This document shows, piece after piece, positions 55,813-64,000 of a stretch of DNA of 64,000 nucleotides. The position numbers were made by a program, and so were the translations under genes. The notes beneath the pieces are model-generated. The model was not told the DNA's origin, ran no database searches, and saw nothing but the letters and a program-made list of their open reading frames with translations. The DNA comes from Pseudomonas sp. MYb60 (GTDB lineage: Bacteria; Pseudomonadota; Gammaproteobacteria; Pseudomonadales; Pseudomonadaceae), in assembly GCF_002979555.1 (NCBI RefSeq), contig NZ_PCOZ01000003.1, positions 62,001 to 126,000 of the forward strand, given 5' to 3'. Each line of letters opens with the position of its first letter. The stretch's first letter is position 1.

Positions 55813-57042
55813 TTAGAGGGGAGTCCCAGGTTTCGATTTAACCCACCAAAACGCACATGCCATGCTGGCTGATCCGAACACTGCGATCACTGTCGCCATC
55901 GGCTTCGGCGTGCCGTCAGCCCATAGGCCGACCAGACCCGACCCGAGTATCCCTGTTCCGTACTGCAACGCCCCGACCAAGGCAGAAACCGCTCCCGCCA
56001 TGTGCGGGAATCCGTCCATTGCCCCGACGATCGAGTTGGCGACTATCAATCCCGCCGCAGCGACGAACACGAACAGCGGCGCGACCAACCCCGCCAGCCC
56101 ACCCATGCCAGTCCATGCATCGACCGCCAGCCACAGGCTCGAGAGTGCTGCCAGGAGCGCACCCAAGCGCATCAGGCGATCACTGCCGATTTGCCTGACC
56201 AGCCTCGCGTTGAGCTGGTTTGCCAGCATGATCCCCACTATGCCAACACCAAACAGCAGCCCATAGGTATGGGGGGATACGTGGTAGTAATCGATATAGG
56301 CAAAGGGCGTACCCGCGATGTAGGCATACATTCCGCCGTAGAAGAATCCGCCTGCCGAGGCATAACCCAGCACGCGGCGATCCGTCAGCAGTTGTCCGTA
56401 GCGGCGCAAGGCACCGCTGAGCGGGGCATGGCTGCGGCGTTCTGCAGGCAGCGTTTCTGGAAGGGTATACAGGGCAACCAGGGTTACGCCGCCAAACAAC
56501 ACGAGCGCCCAGAAGATCAGGTGCCAGGAGCCTGACTCGAGGAGGATCCCGCCAATGCTCGGGCCCAGCAGCGGGGCCACGGCCATGACCGTCATGAGGG
56601 TCGACAGCATTTGCGCAGCCCGGTGTCCTTCATACAGGTCGCGGATCATTGCGCGGGCCAGCACGACACTGGCACATGCGCCGACCGCCTGTACCGCGCG
56701 CCAGCCAATCATCATGGGCGCCGTGGTCGACAAGGCGCAGCCGGCGGACCCCGCGATGAACAGCAGTAACCCCAAGGCGACGGGCAATCGCCGTCCGTAG
56801 CGATCGCCGACCGGCCCCCACAACAACTGGCCCAGGCTGAAGCCGATCAGATAACCGGAAATCGTCAGCTCAAGCTGACCTGCGTCAGCGTGCAGTGATT
56901 TGGCCATCGCGGGCATCGCAGGCAGGTAAAGGTCGGTTGAAATGGACGCGAACGCCATCAAGGCGCTGAGAATGGCCAGCATCCACAGGCGTTGTTTATC
57001 GGATGGCGTTGCTACCGCGCTGGGGCGTTCTGGCCGGGGCAT
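55813..57042 (-). CDS. MFS multidrug transporter, Bcr/CflA family
   Basis: The 409-residue, 12-helix inner-membrane protein has ISTDLYLPAMPAMAKSL and LSISGYLIGFSLGQLLWGPVGDRYGRR-like features (here LTISGYLIGFSLGQLLWGP), which mark the Bcr/CflA drug exporters. It expels compounds against protons. It lies between two aldo/keto reductase genes and is transcribed separately, with its start 70 bases from the terminator at 57083-57112. Confidence 0.9.
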   Translation of the reverse strand: MPRPERPSAVATPSDKQRLWMLAILSALMAFASISTDLYLPAMPAMAKSLHADAGQLELTISGYLIGFSLGQLLWGPVGDRYGRRLPVALGLLLFIAGSAGCALSTTAPMMIGWRAVQAVGACASVVLARAMIRDLYEGHRAAQMLSTLMTVMAVAPLLGPSIGGILLESGSWHLIFWALVLFGGVTLVALYTLPETLPAERRSHAPLSGALRRYGQLLTDRRVLGYASAGGFFYGGMYAYIAGTPFAYIDYYHVSPHTYGLLFGVGIVGIMLANQLNARLVRQIGSDRLMRLGALLAALSSLWLAVDAWTGMGGLAGLVAPLFVFVAAAGLIVANSIVGAMDGFPHMAGAVSALVGALQYGTGILGSGLVGLWADGTPKPMATVIAVFGSASMACAFWWVKSKPGTPL

Positions 57043-57082
57043 GGTCGACGATACTCGTTGAATTCAGGTGTTTGAAACAACA

Positions 57083-57112
57083 CCGCCGGCACCCATCCAT
57101 GGGCGCCGGCGG
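57083..57112 (-). terminator. terminator of the aldo/keto reductase gene
   Basis: CCGCCGGC (57083-57090) pairs with GCCGGCGG (57105-57112), and CCCAT/ATGGG extends the stem inside. Read leftward it is followed by TGTTGTTTC, a fair T-tract. It lies 18 bases after the stop at 57131. Confidence 0.75.
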
Positions 57113-57130
57113 CAGGTCAGGGGCTGAGGC

Positions 57131-58192
<1,062 letters not shown>

Positions 58193-58220
58193 TTAATGAG
58201 CACCTGAGGGGAATTCACTA

Positions 58221-59126
58221 ATGATCCGTGCTGGACTTCCTGAGCTGACGGCCTTCGTCGCCATTGCCGAGCAACGCAGCTTCAGCGGAGCCGCCAAGAT
58301 TCTTGGCGTGTCAGCGTCGGCGTTGAGCCATTCCATGCGGGGCCTGGAATCTCGCCTGGAGCTGCGCTTGTTCAACCGCACCACCCGCTCTGTAGCGCTG
58401 ACGGAGGCGGGTGAGCAGTTGTTCAATCGCGTGCAACCGCTGTTGGGCGATCTTGAATGCGCGGTCAACGACGTGACCTCGGAGCGCAATACGCCTTCCG
58501 GGTCGATACGGCTGAGCGCGTCGGAATCCTCATTCAAACCGCTGATCCGTCACGTGATGCCTGATTTCTTGCGCGACAACCCGCAGATCCACATCGAGTG
58601 CATCGCTGACAGTCGCCTGGTCGATATTGTGGCGGATGGGTTCGACGCCGGTATCCGTCTGTTCGATGATGTTCCTCGCGACATGATCGCCATCCGATTC
58701 GGCCCGGACATTCGTTTTGCGGCGGTAGCCTCGCCCGACTATCTCAATCGGCATCCCGCTCCCCAGGTACCGCATGACCTCAAGGACCATCGCTGCATTC
58801 GCTTTCGCTTCGCGAGCGGCACCTTGTTTCGCTGGGACCTGGGTTACCAGGGAAGAAATGCCAGCATCGATGTCGATGGGCCGATGACAATGGACAACAT
58901 CAACCTGATGACGGAAGCGGCGTTGGCCGGCATCGGCATTGCGTGGCTGCCGGAGCATCAGGTCGAGGATCATCTGCGGGCCGGTCGCCTGGTTCATCTA
59001 TTGCCAGACTGGGGCCCGTACTATCCGGGCGCGTGCCTGTATTACCCTGCCAACCGGCACCCGCCAATGGCCCTGCGAATGTTCGCCGAGGCTGTGCGTG
59101 AATGGGCGCGTGGCCAACTGAAATAG
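58221..59126 (+). CDS. LysR family regulator
   Basis: The 301-residue protein has the LysR winged helix (LTAFVAIAEQRSFSGAAKILG, SALSHSMRGLESRLE) and co-inducer domain. It resembles the LysR at 53745-54638 in many places (LFNRTTRSVALTEAGEQLF; DMIAIRFGPDIRFAAVASP). It probably controls the divergent aldo/keto reductase gene across a 106-base gap, and perhaps the convergent SDR gene. Confidence 0.92.
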   Translation: MIRAGLPELTAFVAIAEQRSFSGAAKILGVSASALSHSMRGLESRLELRLFNRTTRSVALTEAGEQLFNRVQPLLGDLECAVNDVTSERNTPSGSIRLSASESSFKPLIRHVMPDFLRDNPQIHIECIADSRLVDIVADGFDAGIRLFDDVPRDMIAIRFGPDIRFAAVASPDYLNRHPAPQVPHDLKDHRCIRFRFASGTLFRWDLGYQGRNASIDVDGPMTMDNINLMTEAALAGIGIAWLPEHQVEDHLRAGRLVHLLPDWGPYYPGACLYYPANRHPPMALRMFAEAVREWARGQLK

Positions 59127-59150
59127 CCGGCGCGAGCCTACACAGGACAA

Positions 59151-59981
59151 TTACGGCTGTGACTCACCGTACCAGTATTGGGCGGTGACGCCGCCGTCCA
59201 TGAGAAAATCGCTGCCGGTGATGAAGGTGCCTTCAGGCCCCATCAGCAATGCCGCTACAGCGCCCACCTCATCGGGCGTCCCCCCGCGTTTGGCGGCACT
59301 GGACTCGATCATGCGTCGATATCCGTCCCCACGCGGCCCGGACAATTCATCCCGCGCCAACGGTGTAAAAATGATGCCTGGGCTGATGGTATTCACCCGT
59401 GCGCCGCGCTTGCCCCAGCGCACCGCCTGGGCAGCAACGCGCAGAGAATTGCCACGTTTGGAGAGCTGGTAGGCGTTCAGGGGGTCGGTTACCAGGTCGG
59501 GTTGCAGCATCGGCAACCCGAGCAAATCCTCAGTCGGCGTCAACGCCAGGGCTTTATTCTGCTCGGCGGTAAGGGCTGGCAAACGATGGCCTGATTGCGA
59601 TGCGATGACGATGGCCGACCCGCCTTTGGCAATGACCTCGCCGAACAACTCCAGGACCAGGGCCGTGCCATACAGGTCGACACGCAAAATGGTTGCAGGT
59701 GCAGCCTGGGAGGGTGAAACCCCCGCGGCATGGATAACGCCGGTGATGTCGCCGATGCTGGCCGCGAACGCGACGAGCGCCTGGACAGATGCGCGGGACG
59801 ACACGTCAACCGCTGACGTGGAAACCTCGAAACCCGCATCGCTCAATACCTTGGCGGCGGCCTCGGCGGTGTCTTCGCGCAGGTCGGCGAGTACGACATG
59901 TTTACCGGCACTGACGCGGCGGGCGATGGCCTGGCCAATCGAGCCGGCGCCAATTACCACAGTTACATCGGTCATTTTCAT
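59151..59981 (-). CDS. SDR family oxidoreductase
   Basis: The 276-residue protein is a short-chain dehydrogenase. GAGSIGQAIARR is the NAD(P) glycine motif, VIHAAGVSPS and IASQSGH hold the catalytic serine region, and YQLSKRG is the catalytic YxxxK. The C-terminus ends ITGSDFLMDGG. It would reduce or oxidise a hydroxyl/keto group; the substrate is unknown. The start is at 59981 (or 59975). The MFS gene upstream on the same strand may share its promoter region. Confidence 0.92.
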   Translation of the reverse strand: MKMTDVTVVIGAGSIGQAIARRVSAGKHVVLADLREDTAEAAAKVLSDAGFEVSTSAVDVSSRASVQALVAFAASIGDITGVIHAAGVSPSQAAPATILRVDLYGTALVLELFGEVIAKGGSAIVIASQSGHRLPALTAEQNKALALTPTEDLLGLPMLQPDLVTDPLNAYQLSKRGNSLRVAAQAVRWGKRGARVNTISPGIIFTPLARDELSGPRGDGYRRMIESSAAKRGGTPDEVGAVAALLMGPEGTFITGSDFLMDGGVTAQYWYGESQP

Positions 59982-60118
59982 CGTCTCTGGAATGTCTTGA
60001 CGCAACTTTACGCGGAGAAACGCTCGGTGATTAGCCGTTTGGTTGAGCGCGACCCTGTGAGATGAATTCAGCAGTCGGGGGTCAGTCTTGACGCTTACAA
60101 CCGCGTTCGTCGGCCTGT

Positions 60119-61318
60119 TTACCGTGGGTACGCATTCCTCAGGGGGGCCTGTAAGCCCGAGCGTCCGGCCATGAAGGCGAGGACGCCGGCAACTACCAGA
60201 AGCGCTGCGCTCAATTCAAAGGGTGCGCGATAGCCCTGCAAGTCGAATGCGACACCGCCCGCGGTAGCCCCCAGGGTTATCGCCAACTGGATGATTGCAA
60301 CCATCAACCCGCCGCCTGCTTCCGCATCGTCTGGCAAGGTTTTCGCCAGCCATGTCCACCAGCCAACGGGTGCGGCCGTTGCAACCAAACCCCAACCACC
60401 CAACAGCACCGTAGTGATCAGCGGCGAGCTGCCAAAGATCACCAATGCGCCGGCGATCACGGCCATCAGTAACGGGATCACGATGAGTGTTCGAAACAGC
60501 GCTTTCTTCAAGAACACTTCAATGAACAGGGTGCCGACGAAACCGGATACGCCCAGCGCCAGCAGCATCAGCGAGAGCCTATTGGTGCTGGCATGGGTGA
60601 CTGTCTCCAGGAACGGGCGCAGGTAGGTAAAAAGTGTGAACTGGCCCATGAAGAAGAGGCTGACAGCGATCATGCCCATTGCCACCGGCATGCGCGTCAT
60701 CAACGCGAATACGTTGCTGCTGCGATCACGGCGTTCGGCCTTGAATGAGGGCAGGCTCACTAGCAACCAGACGGCGGCAAGTCCGGCAACGGGGACTACG
60801 CAAAAGAAGGCACCGCGCCAGCCGATGATGGCTCCAAGAAAACTCCCCAGGGGCGCGGCGATTACCGTCGCCAAAGCGTTGCCGCCGTTGACGATTGCCA
60901 ACGCTCGCGGGACGCGTTCGCTCGGTACCAGGCGCATGGCGGTGGCCGCGGATAACGACCAAAATCCACCAATCGCCACGCCGATCAACGCCCGGCCTGC
61001 CATGAACATGCGGTAATCATGCGCTATAGCAACCACGGTTCCTGAAATGGCCATGACGATGATGAGAGAGAGCAGGAGCTTTTTTCGATCAATTCGTGCG
61101 GCCACTGAGGCTATCAGCAGGCTGGTGATCAACGCGAATACTCCGGAAATAGAGATTCCTTGTCCCGCTTGGCCTTCGGTAATCTGGAGGTCCACTGCAA
61201 TAGGTGTCAGGAGACTGACCGGCATGAATTCAGACGCTACCAGCGCGAACGCAGCGAGCGACATGGCCAGAACGGCGCCCCAGGACTCTCGGCGTTCAGG
61301 GTGAGAGGGAATTGTCAT
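60119..61318 (-). CDS. MFS exporter, NepI-like
   Basis: The 399-residue, 12-helix protein resembles E. coli NepI (purine nucleoside efflux) and other DHA1 exporters. Shared features are ASEFMPVSLLTPIAVDL, GRALIGVAIGGFWSLSAA, MRLVPSERVPRALAI, AAPLGSFLGAIIGWR and PVGWWTWLAKTLPDDAEAGG. It should export a small molecule with protons. It lies between the SDR and alpha/beta hydrolase genes on the same strand; a hairpin 26 bases before its start may separate transcripts. Confidence 0.9.
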   Translation of the reverse strand: MTIPSHPERRESWGAVLAMSLAAFALVASEFMPVSLLTPIAVDLQITEGQAGQGISISGVFALITSLLIASVAARIDRKKLLLSLIIVMAISGTVVAIAHDYRMFMAGRALIGVAIGGFWSLSAATAMRLVPSERVPRALAIVNGGNALATVIAAPLGSFLGAIIGWRGAFFCVVPVAGLAAVWLLVSLPSFKAERRDRSSNVFALMTRMPVAMGMIAVSLFFMGQFTLFTYLRPFLETVTHASTNRLSLMLLALGVSGFVGTLFIEVFLKKALFRTLIVIPLLMAVIAGALVIFGSSPLITTVLLGGWGLVATAAPVGWWTWLAKTLPDDAEAGGGLMVAIIQLAITLGATAGGVAFDLQGYRAPFELSAALLVVAGVLAFMAGRSGLQAPLRNAYPR

Positions 61319-61343
61319 GAGTGAGCGTGTCCTCTGCTTGAAG

Positions 61344-61410
61344 TGTGCACGCGCTCAGGCGTGCACATTGCTTATTGCTGCAGGCCGGAGGTGGGTGGGC
61401 CACATCCGGC
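61344..61410. terminator. two hairpins between the hydrolase and MFS genes
   Basis: TGTGCACGC (61344-61352) pairs with GCGTGCACA (61359-61367), and GCCGGA (61384-61389) with TCCGGC (61405-61410), the latter extended by GTGG/CCAC. Both lie after the hydrolase stop when read leftward. Neither has a strong T-tract, so partial termination or an attenuator is possible. Confidence 0.45.
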
Positions 61411-61424
61411 TCGCATTGCGTCAA

Positions 61425-62513
61425 CTACTTGAGGTGGGTACTGAGAAAGTCTGAAATTTTGTCGAAAGGAATTTTATCCAGGCGGTCATAAAGATCGACA
61501 TGGTTGGCATCCTTGATAATGAGCAGTTCTTTCGGTTCCGCAGCAGCCTTGTAGGCATCCTCGCTGAAATAACGCGAGTGTGCGTTCTCACCGGCGATGA
61601 GCAATACAGGACGCGGCGAGATCTCATTGATGTGAGTGAGCAACGGAAGGTTCATGAACGAAAGCGGAGTTGTGGCCGTCCACGCGCCATTGGAATTGAG
61701 CGAATGCTTGTGATAACCCCTTGGGGTTCGGTAGTAGGCGAAAAACTCCTCGGCGATAGCACCGTCGTTACCACGGAGTTTTTCCGGCAAGATGCGCGGG
61801 CCTGAGGCAGGCGTACCGTGTTCAGCGTCTACCCAGCGTTGTTGGCTGAGTTGCTCCAAGGCCTGTGACCGCTGGGCTTTGGTCATACTGTCGTTCAGGC
61901 CATTCGCCATGACCCGGGACATGTCGTACATGCTGGTGGTCACTACCGCTTTGATGCGTTTGTCGACCGCAGCCGCGCTCAGACCCATGCCCCCAAAACC
62001 ACAGATACCGATAATGCCGATACGCTGACGATCAATGAGCGGTTGCAGGCCAAGGAAGTCCACGGCGGCACTGAAATCTTCGGTGTTGATATCCGGCGAG
62101 GCAACGTCACGGGGTTCGCCTGTGCTTTCACCGGTGAAGGATGGATCAAATGCGATCGTGACAAAACCACGTTCGGCCATGGTCTGTGCATACAGACCGG
62201 AGGATTGCTCTTTCACAGCGCCGAACGGCCCACTGATGGCCAGTGCGGGTAGCGGCTGGGTGCCGTGCTCATTGGGAATATACAAGTCCGCTGCAAGCGT
62301 TATGCCGTAGCGATTTTTAAACGTGACTTTTTTATGTTCCACCTTGCTGCTTGGAGGGAACGTCTTGTCCCACTCTTCAGTCAGGTTCATGGCGCTCTCC
62401 CGACGTGATTGTGTGGGTTCTCGGGCATCTGCTGGCAGCGCAGTGACGATTGCAGCCAGCCCAGCAAATACCGCACTTTTTATCCCCCCGAAGCGGGAAT
62501 ATGAAATGTCCAT
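61425..62513 (-). CDS. alpha/beta hydrolase with cysteine nucleophile (YcjY / dienelactone hydrolase-like)
   Basis: The 362-residue protein begins with a possible signal peptide (SAVFAGLAAIVTALPADA). Its nucleophile elbow GICGFGG has cysteine 171 in the usual serine position, as in dienelactone hydrolases and YcjY-type proteins. Acid and histidine regions follow (LIAGENAHS, KDANHVDLYD). The long form starts at 62513 after AGGAGTCAAG; a second ATG at 62390 has its own GGGAGAGCGCC site and would give a form without the signal. The substrate is unknown. It is divergent from the AraC gene at 62755. Confidence 0.87.
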   Translation of the reverse strand: MDISYSRFGGIKSAVFAGLAAIVTALPADAREPTQSRRESAMNLTEEWDKTFPPSSKVEHKKVTFKNRYGITLAADLYIPNEHGTQPLPALAISGPFGAVKEQSSGLYAQTMAERGFVTIAFDPSFTGESTGEPRDVASPDINTEDFSAAVDFLGLQPLIDRQRIGIIGICGFGGMGLSAAAVDKRIKAVVTTSMYDMSRVMANGLNDSMTKAQRSQALEQLSQQRWVDAEHGTPASGPRILPEKLRGNDGAIAEEFFAYYRTPRGYHKHSLNSNGAWTATTPLSFMNLPLLTHINEISPRPVLLIAGENAHSRYFSEDAYKAAAEPKELLIIKDANHVDLYDRLDKIPFDKISDFLSTHLK

Positions 62514-62754
62514 GCTTGACTCCTGGTTTCACATTGACGGGTGAGCTCGCCACTGGCGGCACTCATCCGAGGAAGACTCGACCTTTCAACCCTTCGGCGA
62601 TCACGTGCAGGTTGGATGTACATTCTCCCGTTCCACTTGAGGGCTATGTAGTGCGATCCGCTGGTTTACTTGCCTGATCCTGTGAGGAGGGTTTTATTTG
62701 AGGGACGCAGTCGCGCGCGCGGGTTAGAGTTCAAACCAGAGGTATGAGATCACT

Positions 62755-63675
62755 ATGACGAACACACTCACCCCCCGGCAGACATCGACACAGGAAAGGC
62801 TTGCGCAGATCATTGGCGCGCATATTTCCAAACCAGGCGATTGCGCAACCGCCATACCAGGCCTGGGTTTGTTCCGGCGCGAGCATCCGGCGCCGCCCAT
62901 CGTCTGCATGGTTGAACCGAGCATCATCCTCGTCGTTCGCGGCGAGAAGCGGCTTTGGGTGGGAGGCGAGGGCTTTCCCTACGACACATCGCGGTTTTTG
63001 ATTACTTCACTGGACTTGCCTGCCAACTCTGAGGTGCTGGTTGCCTCTGCGCAGCAACCGTGCCTCGGACTGGTGTTGAAGCTTGATCTGCGTGTGCTTG
63101 CAGAGTTGATCACGCAAAGCGACCTGCCACCTGCCCGTGACCGCTCAGTTGCAAAGGGTGTCGGGATCGGATCGATGACGAGCGCCATGCTGGCGTCATT
63201 CGAACGATTGTTGGCGCTGCTGGATGAGCCCGAATCCATATCGATTCTTGCCCCCTTGATCCAGCGAGAGATTCACTACCGGGTCTTGCAGAGCGATCAA
63301 GCGAGCCGGCTGCGTCAAATAACGTCGGTCGATGGCCAGGGCTATCGGATCGCCAAAGCCATCGATTGGCTCAAGCTGCACTACACAGCGGCACTTCGCG
63401 TTGAAGAGCTTGCCGCCAGGGTGCAGATGAGCGCTCCGACGTTTCACCACCACTTCCGCCAGCTCACAACGATGAGCCCGCTGCAGTATCAAAAGTGGCT
63501 GCGACTGAATGAGGCAAGGCGACTGATGCTCAACGAACATCAGGACGCGTCCAGCGCGGCCTACAAGGTTGGATATGAAAGCCCGTCTCAGTTCAGCCGC
63601 GAGTACAGTCGCCTGTTTGGCGCACCACCCAAGCGGGATATCGCAACGCTGCGAGGGCAGGTGGTGCAGGCTTGA
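62755..63675 (+). CDS. AraC family transcriptional regulator
   Basis: The 306-residue protein has an N-terminal cupin-like AraC_N domain (MVEPSIILVVRGEKRLWVGGE, LLPL-type region replaced by SILAPLIQREIHYRVL) and a C-terminal double helix-turn-helix (LRVEELAARVQMSAPTFHHHF, AAYKVGYESPSQFSREYSRLFG). It is divergent from the alpha/beta hydrolase gene, 241 bases away, which is its likely target. It is the common regulator type found beside YcjY-like hydrolases and reductases. Confidence 0.92.
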   Translation: MTNTLTPRQTSTQERLAQIIGAHISKPGDCATAIPGLGLFRREHPAPPIVCMVEPSIILVVRGEKRLWVGGEGFPYDTSRFLITSLDLPANSEVLVASAQQPCLGLVLKLDLRVLAELITQSDLPPARDRSVAKGVGIGSMTSAMLASFERLLALLDEPESISILAPLIQREIHYRVLQSDQASRLRQITSVDGQGYRIAKAIDWLKLHYTAALRVEELAARVQMSAPTFHHHFRQLTTMSPLQYQKWLRLNEARRLMLNEHQDASSAAYKVGYESPSQFSREYSRLFGAPPKRDIATLRGQVVQA

Positions 63676-63750
63676 AAGGGTGCTGAGACGATCAGTGCGA
63701 ATGGCCAATCCAAGCCTGTGGCACTCATCGTGGGCATGCCAGTCTTGGGT

Positions 63751-64000
63751 CTAATGATCGAGCCTGCGCCAGCGCCCCGGGGTGATTTTTTCCTGGCCCC
63801 GAAAGGCTCTGTAGAACGAGTTCGTGTCCTGGTAGCCGAGTCGGTAGGCCACCTCCTTGACGCCGAGTGATTGATTGCCGAGCAATTCACGGCTGAGTTC
63901 ACTGCGTGCTTCTGTCAGCAGTGCCCTGAAGGTTTTACCTTCAACAGAGATTTTGCGTTGAAGGCTGCGAGGGCTGAAGCCCAATTCACAGGCCACGGTG
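63751..64000 (-). CDS. AraC family regulator, N-terminus outside the window
   Basis: Only the C-terminal 83 or so residues are visible: an AraC/XylS helix-turn-helix (ACELGFSPRSLQRKISVEGKT-like first helix pair, KEVAYRLGYQDTNSFYRAFR second) ending GRWRRLDH. It resembles the OruR/ArgR-type subgroup that has an arabinose-binding-like N-terminus. It converges on the AraC gene at 62755. Its targets are outside the window. Confidence 0.87.
   Translation of the reverse strand, partial: TVACELGFSPRSLQRKISVEGKTFRALLTEARSELSRELLGNQSLGVKEVAYRLGYQDTNSFYRAFRGQEKITPGRWRRLDH

Overview
The window is chromosomal DNA from a fluorescent-group Pseudomonas. The coding GC content is high, intergenic spaces carry Pseudomonas-type REP/REPIN palindromes (GTGGGAGGGGGCTTGCC cores), and the gene content fits: a DUF1652-like protein, a PA4872-type oxaloacetate decarboxylase, a FAN1-type VRR-NUC nuclease next to a helicase, and many LysR/AraC regulators. 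I see no rRNA, tRNA, CRISPR array, phage, integrase or insertion sequence. The left and right ends both cut through genes.

Layout. 1-4.3 kb: end of a sugar-phosphate isomerase gene, a nucleoside/sugar-type MFS permease, and a LysR gene divergent from a zinc-type quinone oxidoreductase. 4.3-7.9 kb: a non-coding stretch with a terminator and a possible 49-residue micro-ORF, then a 474-residue protein of unknown family translationally coupled to a MocR-type regulator. 8-14.4 kb: phosphoglucomutase, pirin, a UvrD-like helicase with an unusual glycine-repeat N-terminus, a DUF1652-like protein and an AraC regulator with a SnoaL-like domain. 14.4-21 kb: an amine-catabolism-like set (DadA/PuuB-type FAD oxidase, cupin, PotF-like binding protein, LuxR regulator, APC permease, DmpA-type peptidase). 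21-26.4 kb: a YgdI-like lipoprotein, the FAN1-like nuclease overlapping an XPD/DinG-type iron-sulfur helicase, and an epoxide-hydrolase-like protein.

26.4-36.8 kb: tandem REP repeats, the alpha-E/ATP-grasp pair, small acidic proteins, a Na+/H+ antiporter, an Lrp regulator divergent from an EamA exporter, the 23S rRNA hydroxylation enzyme RlhA, RidA and oxaloacetate decarboxylase. 36.8-42.8 kb is a self-contained alcohol oxidation module. A perfect palindromic upstream site and a sigma-54 promoter drive a PQQ/heme alcohol dehydrogenase and an AldA-type aldehyde dehydrogenase, and an AcoR-type sigma-54 activator is encoded convergently. 43.3-51.6 kb carries an RND pump (permease gene before adaptor gene, no outer-membrane factor) followed by a Tat-exported PaoABC-like molybdenum aldehyde oxidoreductase.

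51.6-64 kb is an accessory-looking redox and efflux region: three aldo/keto reductases, two LysR regulators of one subfamily, a secreted double carboxymuconolactone-decarboxylase-like protein, two MFS exporters, an SDR, an alpha/beta hydrolase with a cysteine nucleophile and two AraC regulators (the last one partial). The aldo/keto reductase-LysR arrangement occurs twice, as if duplicated.

I do not see a clear new defence system or mobile island. The most informative unexplained items are the sigma-54 control region, the nuclease-helicase pair, the start-codon hairpin of ridA, the glycine-repeat helicase and the unknown protein coupled to the MocR regulator. All family assignments come from reading motifs and recalled homologues; no search was run.
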